A DNA stretch of 64,000 nucleotides from Cricetomys ansorgei (Eukaryota; Chordata; Mammalia; Rodentia; Nesomyidae), in NCBI GenBank assembly GCA_026225945.1, contig JAMJFZ010001258.1, forward strand, positions 6,220,501-6,284,500. Direction: 5' to 3'. Below the pieces are notes generated by a model, which saw nothing but the letters and a program-made list of their open reading frames with translations, was not told the DNA's origin and did no database searches. Positions 42,241 through 51,985 of this stretch are shown here, in pieces. Made by a program: the position numbers and the translations under genes. The stretch's first letter is position 1. The number at the start of each line of letters is the position of its first letter.

Positions 42241-43667
42241 CACATCCTTATAGGTAAGTTTTCCCCTTTCCTGCCTCCCATTTTCTCCTCTTGTTTCCTA
42301 GAACCTAGCATAGGGCGTGAACCATCTTGAACCAGACATTGGTAACTAAATATTGGTAACTAGAGGTACAGCGCTGTAGGCAGGTTTCCAGAATGTATTC
42401 ATGGCATTGGGAAATGTTATGTCTGCCGAACAGGAGTTTGCAGAGAGTAAGGCTGAAGGATGAGAAGCAAATTTTCTTAGGCCAATTGTCACAGAAGTGG
42501 ATTTGGAGCTGAACCTAGGGTTTGTAAGAGAACATTGTCATATCTATAATTAATATTTTACCCTCATTTTTAGTCACATAGGTTTATCAAAATGTATTAA
42601 AGTAAAAGATATTGGCTTAAATAGCATGCCTTTTGACACAGGGTTCCTGACAAGACACTCCGCTGCTGGCTCCTAGTTCCCTGGCTCTTGCTCTGCTATC
42701 CCAAAGGATTTTTTGCTTCACGCCCTGGTTCAAGATGGTTCACTTCTACTCTATGTTCTAAGAAACAAGAGGAGAAAATGGGAGACAGGAACGGGGAAAA
42801 CTTACCTTTAAGGTTGTGTGCTTCAAGTCACACACATACCTTATACTACATTCATCCCCAATGTGTTTAACTGAACTTCAGTCCCCACCACCAACTGATT
42901 CAGATTCAGCTTAATTCAGATCCCCTGTGGAACATTTAATGCTTCGATGTCATTGGCTATGGCTAGATGTGCAAGGTCCATAGCAGGCTTGCTTTATCCT
43001 GAGTTATTGGTTTGTCCTTACTTGTTGAGTGTCTACTTACATGATTCATTATTTCCAGGAACAAATGGATTTGGGTTGACAACTAGACAACTCTGCCTGC
43101 GTACATCAACATCGCTGGTGTCTGTGATTCTGAGAATACACATTAGTATCATAATCATGTCAGCCTCTGTCATTGCTAGCGGTGGATAAGATGCCCATGC
43201 CCTATGCTAATTCCCCAGTCTCAGTGTGGTATCAGGGTTTCCCATTGCTTGGTTTTCATCCTCCGTGAGTGAAACCTAGAGGAGCTTGTGGTTCTCTGGT
43301 CTTCCCGGGTGTTTCTGAAGAAGAGGCAGAACTGTAGGCTTCTATCCTAAAAGTGAGGATGCTGGAAACAGTTCTGTCCCTGATACCACCTCCTTTTTAG
43401 ACAAGATTAACTTCGTGGCCTCTATATTCCACACTAAGAGTCTCATTCTGGAGTTGAAGATACTGAATGAAGTCACTCATTTAGGAACTGACAGTCTAAG
43501 AGGCCACCAGGAAGGCCTAGAAACAGAACCACAGAAGGGAACTTCGGGGAGTTCTTTCCGTGAGAGCTGAGACTGTAATTCCAGACTGATAGGTTGCTAT
43601 GCTTTGCCACCTGAATGACTTCTGTCCTTCCAGTTGCCTCTTTATACAAACAAAATGCTCCCTGGGC
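42241..43667. other. No gene seen
   Basis: Unique-looking sequence with short frames up to 80 codons. No repeat recognised. Confidence 0.4.
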
Positions 43668-43900
43668 TGATGATATGGCTTGGGGCTTTAAAGCACTTGT
43701 TGCTCTTATGGTGGATCTAAGTCAATTCCCAGAATCTTCATGATGGCTCACAACAATTCCAGCTCTGTTTCTGGCGGCCCCGTTTTCCTCTTCTGATGTG
43801 CGCAGGCACTAGGAACATATGACAAACAAACAAGCATGTAGGCACAACATTCATATACATACAATAAAGTAAATTAATTAAATAAGAAATAAAGCCTGTA
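43668..43900 (+). mobile_element. B2 SINE, sense, full-length but diverged
   Basis: 'gggctgatgatatggcttgg' (43664-43683), 'aaagcacttgttgctcttat' (43691-43710), 'gtcaattcccagaatcttca' (43721-43740), 'tgatggctcacaacaattcc' (43741-43760), 'ttttcctcttctgatgtgcg' (43783-43802), 'caggcacta' and a terminal 'catacaataaagtaaa' before 'ttaattaaataagaaataaa'. Head A/B boxes weakened. Confidence 0.85.
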
Positions 43901-44289
43901 GAGATGACCTTACAAGAACCAGCGGATATCTAAACATTCCAGGGGGGTGGTTTCCTTGTACCCTAAAATGAAACTCAGCCTCCTATGGCTCTCTGGCCTA
44001 CCCCCAGCCTGTGTCTGTGGAGAACTTAGGATATATGTGTCTCCTGTGTCATGAAGTTTGGACCATGAGACTCTAATCATCTTCGTCAAGGCAGCAGGGA
44101 AATGACGTGACATATGGCTGGGGCTGGAACTTTCTCTTATCCTCTTGTCCCTGTGGTGTTCACAAAGATCTCAGTCTGCTTTCTTACTGCTTTCTGAGAC
44201 AACAAAGCTCCCGTGGATCAGAAGCCCAGAGGTGGATTTGAACTAATCGATCATCCCGGGGAAGCCCCTGTATTGACTTTCACTACCTT
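43901..44289. other. No gene seen
   Basis: No repeat or coding signal recognised. Confidence 0.35.
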
Positions 44290-44760
44290 CAGAAATAAAT
44301 GTGGTAAGAATTTTGTGTGATTAATGTGGATGCAAATGCCAAGAAAAGTCATGAAGATTTGACACTTATTAAAAAGTGTTGCCAAGAAGTGTGAGTGATT
44401 ATTTTAATATCAGCCCTGCACGGCACATATCTGCCTGCCTCTCCTTTATTTCCCCACAGATGGGCCACTGTGCGTGCTATGCCCTTGCGAGACAAATGAG
44501 AAGTCGTATTTGAAAGAAAGCTTTAAAGAAAGAATTGCAATCGTTTTAATTATAAGCCACCCAGTTTGGTCTCAAGTCAGAGAGCCCCGTGGGCGCTGTA
44601 GAATTAGGGTGACAGTCTTCGCACGGGGCTGAGAGCCAAAGCAGAGAATTTGGGCATTTGTGCCTATGCTCAGGATCCAGGGGAAGTGAATTTTGTTATT
44701 AATTATTTTTAAATAAAAAAGTATGTTTTTTTAAAATAAAAAAGATTTTTAGCTACATAC
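44290..44760. promoter_or_regulatory. Candidate conserved non-coding element
   Basis: Repeat-free and dense in developmental-factor motifs: an exact octamer ATGCAAAT (44330-44337), an inverted pair ACACTT..AAGTGT (44362-44379, NK2-type half-sites), 'gtttggtctcaagtcag', 'tttaattataagcc' (44547-44560) and 'ttattaattattttt' (44696-44710). No coding frame. Conservation is inferred from character, not shown. Confidence 0.35.
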
Positions 44761-45858
44761 AACTTACGAAGTCTAATGGGACTCCTCTGATCAAGGCTCC
44801 AGACTTACTCAAGAAGACGCTCTCTCATGTCTATTTTGAAGGAAACACTAAAGTCTGCAGAGTAAATCATCTGCAATCACCTATCAGGTAACATTAGACC
44901 CCCGAAAGACTTCTCTAACACATGTGCCAAATCCACACTGGATGCCGGGATTCTGTAATGGCGAGCAACAGATGCTGTCTGGACTATTCGGCATGGCCGG
45001 ACTTCGGCTATCTCTGACTATTCTTGTCCCTCAGTAACACACAATCTCGACTTCTTTTCCTGTGTCACATGCTTGCTTCCACAGACCATGTCGTAAAGGC
45101 AACCTTTTGCCTGTCTTCTAGACAGATCTGGAGAATAGAAGGTATCTTTAGAACTTAAAGGGTAAAAATCAGAGAGGATTAGTTTTTCTAGATTTATCAA
45201 TAAGCAGTCAGAATCTCAATAAAATTGAACATGGAGATGCACTGCCGAGTATTTTCTAATGTAAGTTTCAATATGCTGCATGCTGTGTTTAGAATGAATA
45301 TATGTGTAGAATTGGGTGTTACTATCTGGAGTTCGATTTTAGTGTGCTCTGTGTTTTCCTGGCAACTGTGGAAAGGCCGGGGTATTAATTCCTGGTCGGG
45401 CTGCGCCCTGCTGTGGTTTGGCTAATCACATTCATTGGGCAACTGATCTCTTAGGATTCCCTTCCATAGCATCAGTATCCACTGGGCTCTAGAAATTCTA
45501 TTTTGCCTCCTTCAAGGACCTTTCTTGTCCCAGTAACTGAGTCTCATCTTTCTCTTCATTCTTCCCAAGCTGAGAACTGTGTTCATAACGTTTAATTCCA
45601 TGGAACCTTTGGGCTATCTGTGTCCTGGTACGAGGGCCATTGCTGGACATTCCCTTTTCAGGAGTTTCAGGAAAAGAACAGCCTGACTTGGCGCCGTTCA
45701 CACTGGGTCCACCTCTGCGGCACCTTCTCCGCTCGAGGGTGGTTCTGTGGCTGATCAGCAATATATGAACATGCATTACAGGAGGTGAGAACAGAGTGTT
45801 ACAGATGAGATGACCACCCGAGGGGGTGCACTGGCCTGGACCCCAACGTGGGCTGTAG
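44761..45858. other. No gene seen
   Basis: A 92-codon minus-strand frame (45498-45776) has no family resemblance. No repeats recognised. Confidence 0.4.
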
Positions 45859-45889
45859 AAACACTAACATGCAGGACATGTTAGTGTTT
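45859..45889. repeat. Perfect inverted repeat, 13-base arms and 5-base loop
   Basis: AAACACTAACATG (45859-45871), loop CAGGA, CATGTTAGTGTTT (45877-45889). The arms are exact reverse complements. The plus strand then runs into a TG/TGCA-rich patch (45885-45950). Not part of a recognised transposon. Confidence 0.95.
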
Positions 45890-45950
45890 GTGTGTCTGCA
45901 TGTATGGATGCATAGGTGCATGTCTGTGCATGCATCCACGTCCATATGGG
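45890..45950. repeat. Low-complexity TG/TGCATG patch
   Basis: 'tgtgtgtctgcatgtatgga', 'tgcataggtgcatgtctgtg' and 'catgcatcc' form a degenerate TGCA-rich repeat. Confidence 0.7.
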
Positions 45951-46205
45951 TATTTCTTAGGTGTTCTAATTTTATTCCGAGCATTCACTTCTTAGAAATA
46001 CATACAGTGAATTTCAAAGACAAGGCGATTTTTTTAGACAGCGCAGACCTCATCTTCCTGTGAAATCACGTGTCACATCTGCTGTGAAGGCTCGATCCCT
46101 GTGGGAGGAGAGGTCGTGTGTCTATCACATGGCGATGCCCGGCTAATTTCCGGATTTTCTAAGGTGCCGTAGGCATCTCTTCGGTGACGGTGTTTCCATC
46201 ATCTC

Positions 46206-46364
46206 TTTCTTTTGTTTTTGTTTTTCGAGACAGGGTCTCTCTCTTGTAACTCTGGCTGTCCTGGAACTCACTCTGTAGACCAGGCTGGCCTGGAACTCAC
46301 AGAGTTCTGCCTGCCTCTGCCTCCTGAGCGCTGGGATTAAAAGCATGTGCCACCACTGCCCGGC
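46206..46364 (-). mobile_element. B1 SINE, antisense
   Basis: T/GTTTTT tail (46206-46225), 'cgagacagggtctctctctt', 'ctctggctgtcctggaactc', 'gtagaccaggctggcctgga', 'cctgcctctgcctcctgagc', 'gctgggattaaaagcatgtg' and 'ccaccactgcccggcc'. Full-length and well preserved. Carries the TTGTAACTCTGG variant. Confidence 0.97.
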
Positions 46365-46589
46365 CTCTTCATCATTTCTTGATTCATGAAAGCAGCATGT
46401 TTACATCTGTGCTTAACTATTTATCCCTACGTTATGCCTTCACAAACCACTTCATGTGGTTTTTATATATCTAAATCTGCACATAGCCTGTAACTCATAC
46501 GGCGTATAACTTTAGCTTGCATCTGTGAGGTGCTGAACTCTACATTTTTAATAAAATAAAAAGTAGTTGATTTCTCTCACTTGTCTTTT

Positions 46590-46860
46590 TTTTTTTGTTT
46601 AATCAAAAAATCTTAAGTTTTCACACAAATCAAAGATTGGTTTCCGTAACTTCTTGCAGCAATTCATTTGCAAAATCGTTCTCTTTGAAGTCTGCTTTGA
46701 GCAGAGCGTGCATTATCTCTCACGAGGCTCGCCGGCCTTCCGGCGGTAATGAGTTATTATACGAAAAACATCCTCCGCAAAGCTAACCGAAGAAATGATG
46801 AGTCAGTGTGACGTCAACGCCTTCTCTAGCTGGGTGACTTTCAAGGCGTAGTCTATGGCA
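46590..46860. promoter_or_regulatory. Candidate enhancer with TCF/LEF, AP-1 and CRE sites
   Basis: ATCAAAG (46629-46635) is an exact TCF/LEF core. TGAGTCA (46799-46805) is a consensus AP-1 site, and TGACGTCA (46809-46816) is the perfect full CRE palindrome; their centres lie about 10.5 bases apart, one helical turn. CpGs are locally frequent ('gctcgccggccttccggcgg', 46727-46746). No gene start or TATA box is evident, so a distal element is more likely than a promoter. Confidence 0.45.
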
Positions 46861-47284
46861 AAGGCCCTCACTCGCGGGCTGGGTCCCGCCCTCCTCCCTC
46901 TGAGACTGGCCAGAGGCTCCAAGGACTGAGACACCCCTTTCCTCTCACCCTTGGTGCCGCACGCCCTACTGCTCAGGAGTCTAGGGATCTGACTCTGTCT
47001 TTCTCATATGTTGCTTTCAGGCAAATGTAACTATTCTAACCAGTGCTCCTGCGTGAAATAACCACACTCATGCAATCAGCTCGTGGAACAGAAATCTTGA
47101 AGGGACTTAGAAATGTCAAAAAGCTGCCACAAGACCTCTGTAAGATTATGGGGATTGATCACCTTGACAGAATGCACTAGATAAAGCAAAGAAACAAGTA
47201 ATTTTCCTGTTCATTCTTCTTTTGTGGAACAAGTTATGAATTGATCCTACTCCATTTCAGCCTGAAAAGAAACTCAATTTTCTT
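46861..47284. other. No gene seen; GC-richer left end
   Basis: 46861-46950 is GC-rich ('ctcgcgggctgggtcccgcc') next to the motif cluster but lacks the CpG density of an island. The rest is unremarkable. Confidence 0.35.
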
Positions 47285-47420
47285 TTATTTTAACAAATTT
47301 GAATTAAGCACTTGCCATGTACCAGATACAATGGATGAAAGGCTAGCCTGCGGGAGCCTCTGGGCTCTCATAGTTCGGAGGCTAACAAGGAAACACTGTG
47401 GCAAGAGCAATTGATTTATC
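47285..47420 (-). mobile_element. L2 LINE 3' end fragment, antisense
   Basis: 'ttgaattaagcacttgccat' (47299-47318), 'gtaccagatacaatggatga' and 'gagcctctgggctctcatag' fit the antisense L2 3' UTR (attgagcacctactatgtgc .. ggagctc). Confidence 0.5.
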
Positions 47421-47499
47421 TGCAAAATTAATGGGAGTGTGGGTGAAAGGGTCAGATGCTCTGCCCGAGCACCGGAAGATGTTGCATTAGATGATGGTC

Positions 47500-47650
47500 C
47501 TTTGCTTACCCGTTCATTCAGTCAACAAATCTCTTCAAGCCTTGGTTGGGTTTCAAGCATTCTATCTAGTTCTGAGAATGTTACAATGAACAAGTCAGAT
47601 GGTTTCTGTTTTCAGGGGCTTAAACGTTAGTGGGATAGACAGCATTATGC
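47500..47650 (-). mobile_element. L2 LINE 3' end fragment, antisense
   Basis: 'acccgttcattcagtcaaca' (47508-47527), 'caagcattctatctagttct' (47553-47572), 'gagaatgttacaatgaacaa' (47573-47592) and 'ttcaggggcttaaacgttag' (47611-47630) with 'tggg' match antisense L2 (ttcattcaacaaatatttat .. acagcagtgaacaa .. ctcatggagcttacattcta). Confidence 0.7.
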
Positions 47651-48239
47651 ATTTTGCAAAAATTAAAAAAAGATAAAATAAAAAAAGCATGTAAGCACCC
47701 AGGGCACAGTCAAAGAGAGAAACCGATCTAGCGTGATGCTGCAAAGAAGGCTCTCGCAAGGCAATCACACACAGGCTGAGGTTTAGAGTATACAGGAGTG
47801 AGGGTGTGCGGTGAATAGAGGGAAGATGAGCACATGTGAGAGAGACTCTGATACAGGACAGAAGCAGAGTTCTTCCGTTTTCTAAGGGTTCACCTGATTT
47901 TCTGCTCCTTTCCAAGCCTCCCTTCTTAGGGTGCCAACTACAACCAGTACGGAGACATCCTGTATCCTTTCCGATTTGTCTCTGTTTCTTAGATGCACAC
48001 TGGGTCACTTCCCAGAACAGAATAAATGTGTCCATAGCTTGAGAACAGTAGCAACTACCCCTCTCAGGAGCAGAAATTTAAAAAATCATCTGTGGGAAAC
48101 CATCATGGATGTGACTCGGCTTCAAGACCGCTGCGTTTCTGGTTGACAATTTCAGGTTGAAAGTGGACTTCCATAGATGAGAGACATGCCCTGGCCCGGT
48201 CTCCTGTGGCAGGACGTTATAGCATGTGTTGGAAGTAGG
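47651..48239. other. No gene seen
   Basis: A 146-codon minus-strand frame (47595-48035) runs out of the L2 fragment; no domain recognised. Confidence 0.35.
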
Positions 48240-48440
48240 TCCCGGGACCAGAGATCTTCAGAGTGCTTTGGAAATGTTCTCAAAGTGAATACAACTATTA
48301 TATTTCCCATTTTACACAGGAGACATGAGGCAGAACAGATAAGGAACTTTCTAAGTTGGAGCTGTAAAGGAGAGGCAGGCTTCAAACTACCAAGTCTGAT
48401 TACAAATACCAGGCTCTTAAACACTGAGTCCCCTGGGACT
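48240..48440 (-). mobile_element. MIR SINE, antisense
   Basis: 'caaagtgaatacaactatta' (48281-48300), 'tatttcccattttacacagg' (48301-48320), 'agacatgaggcagaacagat' (48321-48340), 'aaggaactttctaagttgga' and 'gaggcaggcttcaaactacc' (48372-48391) follow antisense MIR. Confidence 0.75.
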
Positions 48441-48589
48441 GCCCCAGGAGTGATGATCATAGCACCCTTTGTTTTATGTGGGACTGATTTTTAGAAAAGA
48501 AGAAGTTCTAGGAGCCAAGCAGAACCCCCTCCTCAGACTTAATTTAATACTGTGAATTCCAGTTTTGGTTATAAGCCTTGTCTGCTGAA

Positions 48590-48745
48590 CCTGGTGGTAC
48601 AGTCCTGGAATCCCAGCTTCCCTGAAGGTTGAGGCAAGAGGATAGTAAATTAAATGTCTGATTGGGCTCCAGGTCTAGTTCAAGACCAGCCTGGGCTACC
48701 TAGTAAGACCTTGTCTCAAAGTTTAAAAAAGAAAAGAAAGACAAC
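48590..48745 (+). mobile_element. B4/RSINE-type SINE (B1-related part), sense
   Basis: 'cctggtggtacagtcctgga' (48591-48610), 'atcccagcttccctgaaggt', 'tgaggcaagagg', 'agttcaagaccagcctgggc' (48677-48696), 'taagaccttgtctcaaagtt' (48704-48723) and an A-rich tail. The 'agcctgggctacctag' form suits a B4/RSINE-type element better than B1. Confidence 0.65.
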
Positions 48746-48769
48746 TGAAGGAAGAAACCAGAGACTCAG

Positions 48770-49190
48770 GTTTAGGGAACCATGAACTGACAGCAGCTGT
48801 GGTGGGTTCTGCACAAGAATGGGCCCTTCAACAGTCAGGCATGGACGGAGGACATACTCAGGGGCCCAACCACCCTTCCTGCTGAGATATTTACTACTGA
48901 CTGACTTATGTCAGTTGTGTACCACTGGCCACCCCACTAGGCTCCCATGGGTCATTCCAATGTAAGTCTCCCAGGGTTGGCTCCGACTGACAAAATGGAT
49001 CGATCGTGAAACAAAACCCAAAGGCAGGAATCCGGCAAAAAGACTGGTAGGGAGGGAAGGTGTTGGTAGGGATGAGAGGGGTGCAGGAGGGTGGGAGCGG
49101 AGAGTAATCAGAGTGCAACAAAGGCATGAATAAAATTCAATAATAAACCTAAGAAAATAAATGTTAAAAATTAATTTAAAAAAAACAATG
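48770..49190 (+). mobile_element. Possible retroelement 3' end with A-rich tail
   Basis: 'cttatgtcagttgtgtacca' (48906-48925), 'aggctcccatgggtcattcc' (48940-48959) and the G-rich 49045-49100 segment, followed by AATAAA signals (49130-49150) and a poly-A-like end (49155-49188), look like a LINE 3' UTR. I cannot match it firmly to a family. Confidence 0.35.
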
Positions 49191-49395
49191 TCTTAAGTTG
49201 AAACATATATATACATATATACATATGTATATGTATATACGTAAATGTATATTTTTATACATTTACATATGTATATATATGAATATATGTTTACATATAC
49301 ATATGTATATATGTAAATAATGTTTTAAGTTGAAATATATATATGTATATAATCTATATCCTTCTATATCTATAGATATCTACAGATATATATAT
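49191..49395. repeat. AT-rich tract with 131-bp duplication and inverted repeat
   Basis: A 26-base module AATGT(C/T)TTAAGTTGAAA(C/T)ATATATAT starts at 49188 and again at 49319, 131 bases apart, with TA/CATA repeats between. GTAAATGTATA (49241-49251) and TATACATTTAC (49256-49266) form a perfect 11-base inverted repeat with a 4-base loop. Confidence 0.85.
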
Positions 49396-49397
49396 AC

Positions 49398-49475
49398 CGT
49401 TCAGGAGTAGAATGCTTGCTGAACGTGAACAAGGACCTGGGTTCTATCCCCAGCGCCATCAGCAATAAAAAGATC
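49398..49475 (+). mobile_element. ID-type SINE, sense
   Basis: 'gttcaggagtagaatgcttg', 'ctgaacgtgaacaaggacct' and 'gggttctatccccagcgcca' follow the ID consensus (agctcagtggtagagcgctt .. caaggccctgggttcggtcc .. ccagc). tRNA-Ala-derived; A and B boxes are recognisable but it is not a tRNA gene. Confidence 0.75.
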
Positions 49476-50589
49476 TCATCTTTTCACCCAGGTCTTCTCA
49501 AGTGTTAGCACCACAGCCAAGAACAGAGTGCAGAACTGTAGCTCGCCGAGTTGTGTTCTAGCAAATGAATGCACGGAAGTGCCTGAGAAGTCTGCCCCTC
49601 ACACTTCTCCAATTAGACGTAGGACACTCTCCAGCAATAGATTTTTAAAGCATAACCGTCAAATGGCTAGGGTCTCCACTGCACCTCATTTTCAGTTCCA
49701 CTCTGTCCCCTGCACTCCGTGTTTGTCCCATGCTGCTGCAGCACGCGGTCCGCACTCACTGTCCCATCTGCCTGCAAAGAACTCCTCACTTGGTGCTTTC
49801 GCTGTGCTGCAGAGGATTTATCACCTCATTAGTTAGAAAGACTCGCGCGGTCCTTCAGGGATCGCATCATTTCTAATTATTTTCCTGTCAGAGAATGACA
49901 AGGAAGCAAACACACTGCAGGAAGAGAAGCTTCCAGGAGTGGGCTGGAGCCTCCTGAGTTTACAACAACTATTTTTCTCTTAGGTGGTAAGAGATGCTGG
50001 CAAACGGATCCCACTTTCTGCGGCAGAAACAAACAAACAAACAAAACCACCACCAACACAACAACAACCCAGCTACTCCTTTTCCTTTGTAGAATCTCCT
50101 CCTCAAGGAGACTTTTGGGTATAGTGTAGTCAGAAATGGACAGTGGCCTCAGAGTGAGCTGGTCCACCTGATAATGTGCTAGCATCAGAATATCGGAAGC
50201 ATGTAGCAATGACCTCAGGCAGGAAGAGAAAATAGCAACCTTCACATGGCTGCAGTTCACACCATGGGATCACCTAGAAGTGGTTGAAACAACTTTTATG
50301 GGGCTGGGAGTTCTCATGACTTTGAAAAGGGGAGGTTAGAAAGATCTATTTGTAACTATTCTGCTCCATTTTAGGCTATAGAAGCAGCCTATCAAGAGAA
50401 GGGATTCTGATACGAACATTGCACTAGAAATCATTGCCAATGTAATAGGTTAAGAAGAACAGCAATTGAGTGGGAAGACGTAAAGCCACCAGCCACCAGC
50501 CATGATGTGAGCATGTGGATAATATAAAAACAATACCAGAACAATCTTAGAACCAGCACTTAGATGTGAGTTTAACTATGAATACTGAC
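49476..50589. other. No gene seen; CAAA/CAACA patch at 50026-50075
   Basis: The patch 'acaaacaaacaaacaaaacc' with 'accaccaacacaacaac' is low complexity. A 127-codon minus-strand frame (49877-50260) includes its translation and has no known domain. Confidence 0.4.
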
Positions 50590-51640
50590 AATAAACCCCT
50601 TGGAAGTATTTTTTAACCAAATATTTTCATTTGATTTGTGAGAAAATACAGACGAAAAGAGATCAAAACCAAACTGCACAGAGAGACAAACGTCAACTTC
50701 ATAAAATGTTAATATGGTTCCTTATAGAATACACAGATGATTTTGAAATTCAGATTTAAAGGTAAGTGAGGTAAAAATCCCATTGAAAAGACAGAATCAA
50801 GTTAGGAAAAAATCTCACTAATGTGTTTTTAAAGACTTACTATAAAGCATAGAAATAAAATGTGGGGATGAAAACACAATTAGTAAAATAAAATAAAGAG
50901 TCCAAAGAAAAACCCATAAAATGTAGTTAAATATTTTTAAAGCATTATTTCATTTTTGATCGAAATAAAGCAATTCTACATATACATAGATAGGGGACAA
51001 AACATAACATTTGACACGTATGTACACGGGAAATGGATTTTTGCCAAAGCTGAAAATGAACTTAATGGAGAAAGCAGAGTCTCTCCACGGCATTGCCATG
51101 CCAACTAAAGTAATCTCTTTGACATAGCTCTTCAGCAAAACTTACCTCAAAATGAATCATAGCTCTAACTGTGAAAATCATGCACAGAAGACTGGATATT
51201 GATGAGAAAGGGCTAGGCAGTGAGTTCTTTAACATGCTACAAAGTACAAGATGTATAAAAGAAAAAAAAAAACCAAATCAGACTTTATTAAACATTGAAA
51301 CAATCTACAGACTGGGGACGCATGCCTGTGAGTTGCTTATCTGCACACACTGAGGCTATATTAAAAAAAACAGCAACTTTTAACAACAAAAGTTTACAAT
51401 TCAAATGGGCAGAATGTCTGACCAACACACTGCCAACGGAGATGCATAGAAAACAATCAAACACATAAGAAGATACTTAACAGCATTAGATGTTTAGGGA
51501 AATAAAGATTTAAAACCACGACATCAACAAGTACCATCAGAATGGATGATACTGAGACTCTACTGAACAGGATACACTGTAGCTTGAAACGCACAACAGT
51601 ACAGCTGCTCCAGAAAGCTTTGACTCTGCTCATAGTACTA
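50590..51640 (+). mobile_element. Old L1 LINE ORF2 fragment, sense
   Basis: 'aattctacatatacatagat' (50972-50991), 'atggatttttgccaaagctg' (51033-51052), 'atggagaaagcagagtctct' (51065-51084), 'cttacctcaaaatgaatcat' (51142-51161), 'agctctaactgtgaaaatca', 'gaatgtctgaccaacacact', 'agaagatacttaacagcatt' (51468-51487), 'agatgtttagggaaataaag', 'atttaaaaccacgacatca' and 'aagtaccatcagaatggatg' (51530-51549) run in order along the ORF2 C-terminal third. Many stops. Confidence 0.85.
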
Positions 51641-51652
51641 AGTATACAATTA

Positions 51653-51860
51653 GCTGGGGAGATGGTTCGGTGGATGAGAGCACCCACTATGCAAGCAGGA
51701 GGGCCCCACCTGATTTTGAATTTGAATCCCCAGAATCCACACAAAAGCTAGGCGTGGCCATGAATGCCTGTAACCCCAGCATTGCGCAGAGGAGACAGGC
51801 AGACCCTGGAAGCTTGCTGGCCTGCCAGTCTAGACTATTGTGTTCCCTAGCATTATGCTT
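51653..51860 (+). mobile_element. B3 SINE, sense
   Basis: tRNA-like head 'gctggggagatggttcggtg' (51654-51673), 'catgaatgcctgtaacccca' (51760-51779), 'gcattgcgcagaggagacag', 'gcagaccctggaagcttgct' (51800-51819) and 'ggcctgccagtctagactat' (51820-51839), the B3 order. It sits directly after the L1 fragment. Confidence 0.85.
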
Positions 51861-51892
51861 TTAAACAACACTCAACCTGGGCCAGGCCTGCG

Positions 51893-51985
51893 GCTGGGGA
51901 ACATAGCTCAGCGATAGTTTATCTAGTGTAAGTCAGGTACCGTCCCAATATCCTCTCCAAAATACAAAACCAAATACACTCCCCT
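51893..51985 (+). mobile_element. ID-type SINE, sense, diverged
   Basis: 'ggctggggaacatagctcag' (51893-51912), 'cgatagtttatctagtgtaa', 'gtcaggtaccgtcccaatat' and an A-rich end ('ccaaaatacaaaaccaaata') match the ID element plan. Confidence 0.7.

Noticed and set aside
49398..49475. tRNA-like sequence with A/B boxes
   Set aside because: Fits an ID SINE; no complete cloverleaf can be drawn. The same applies to the B2/B3/MIR heads.
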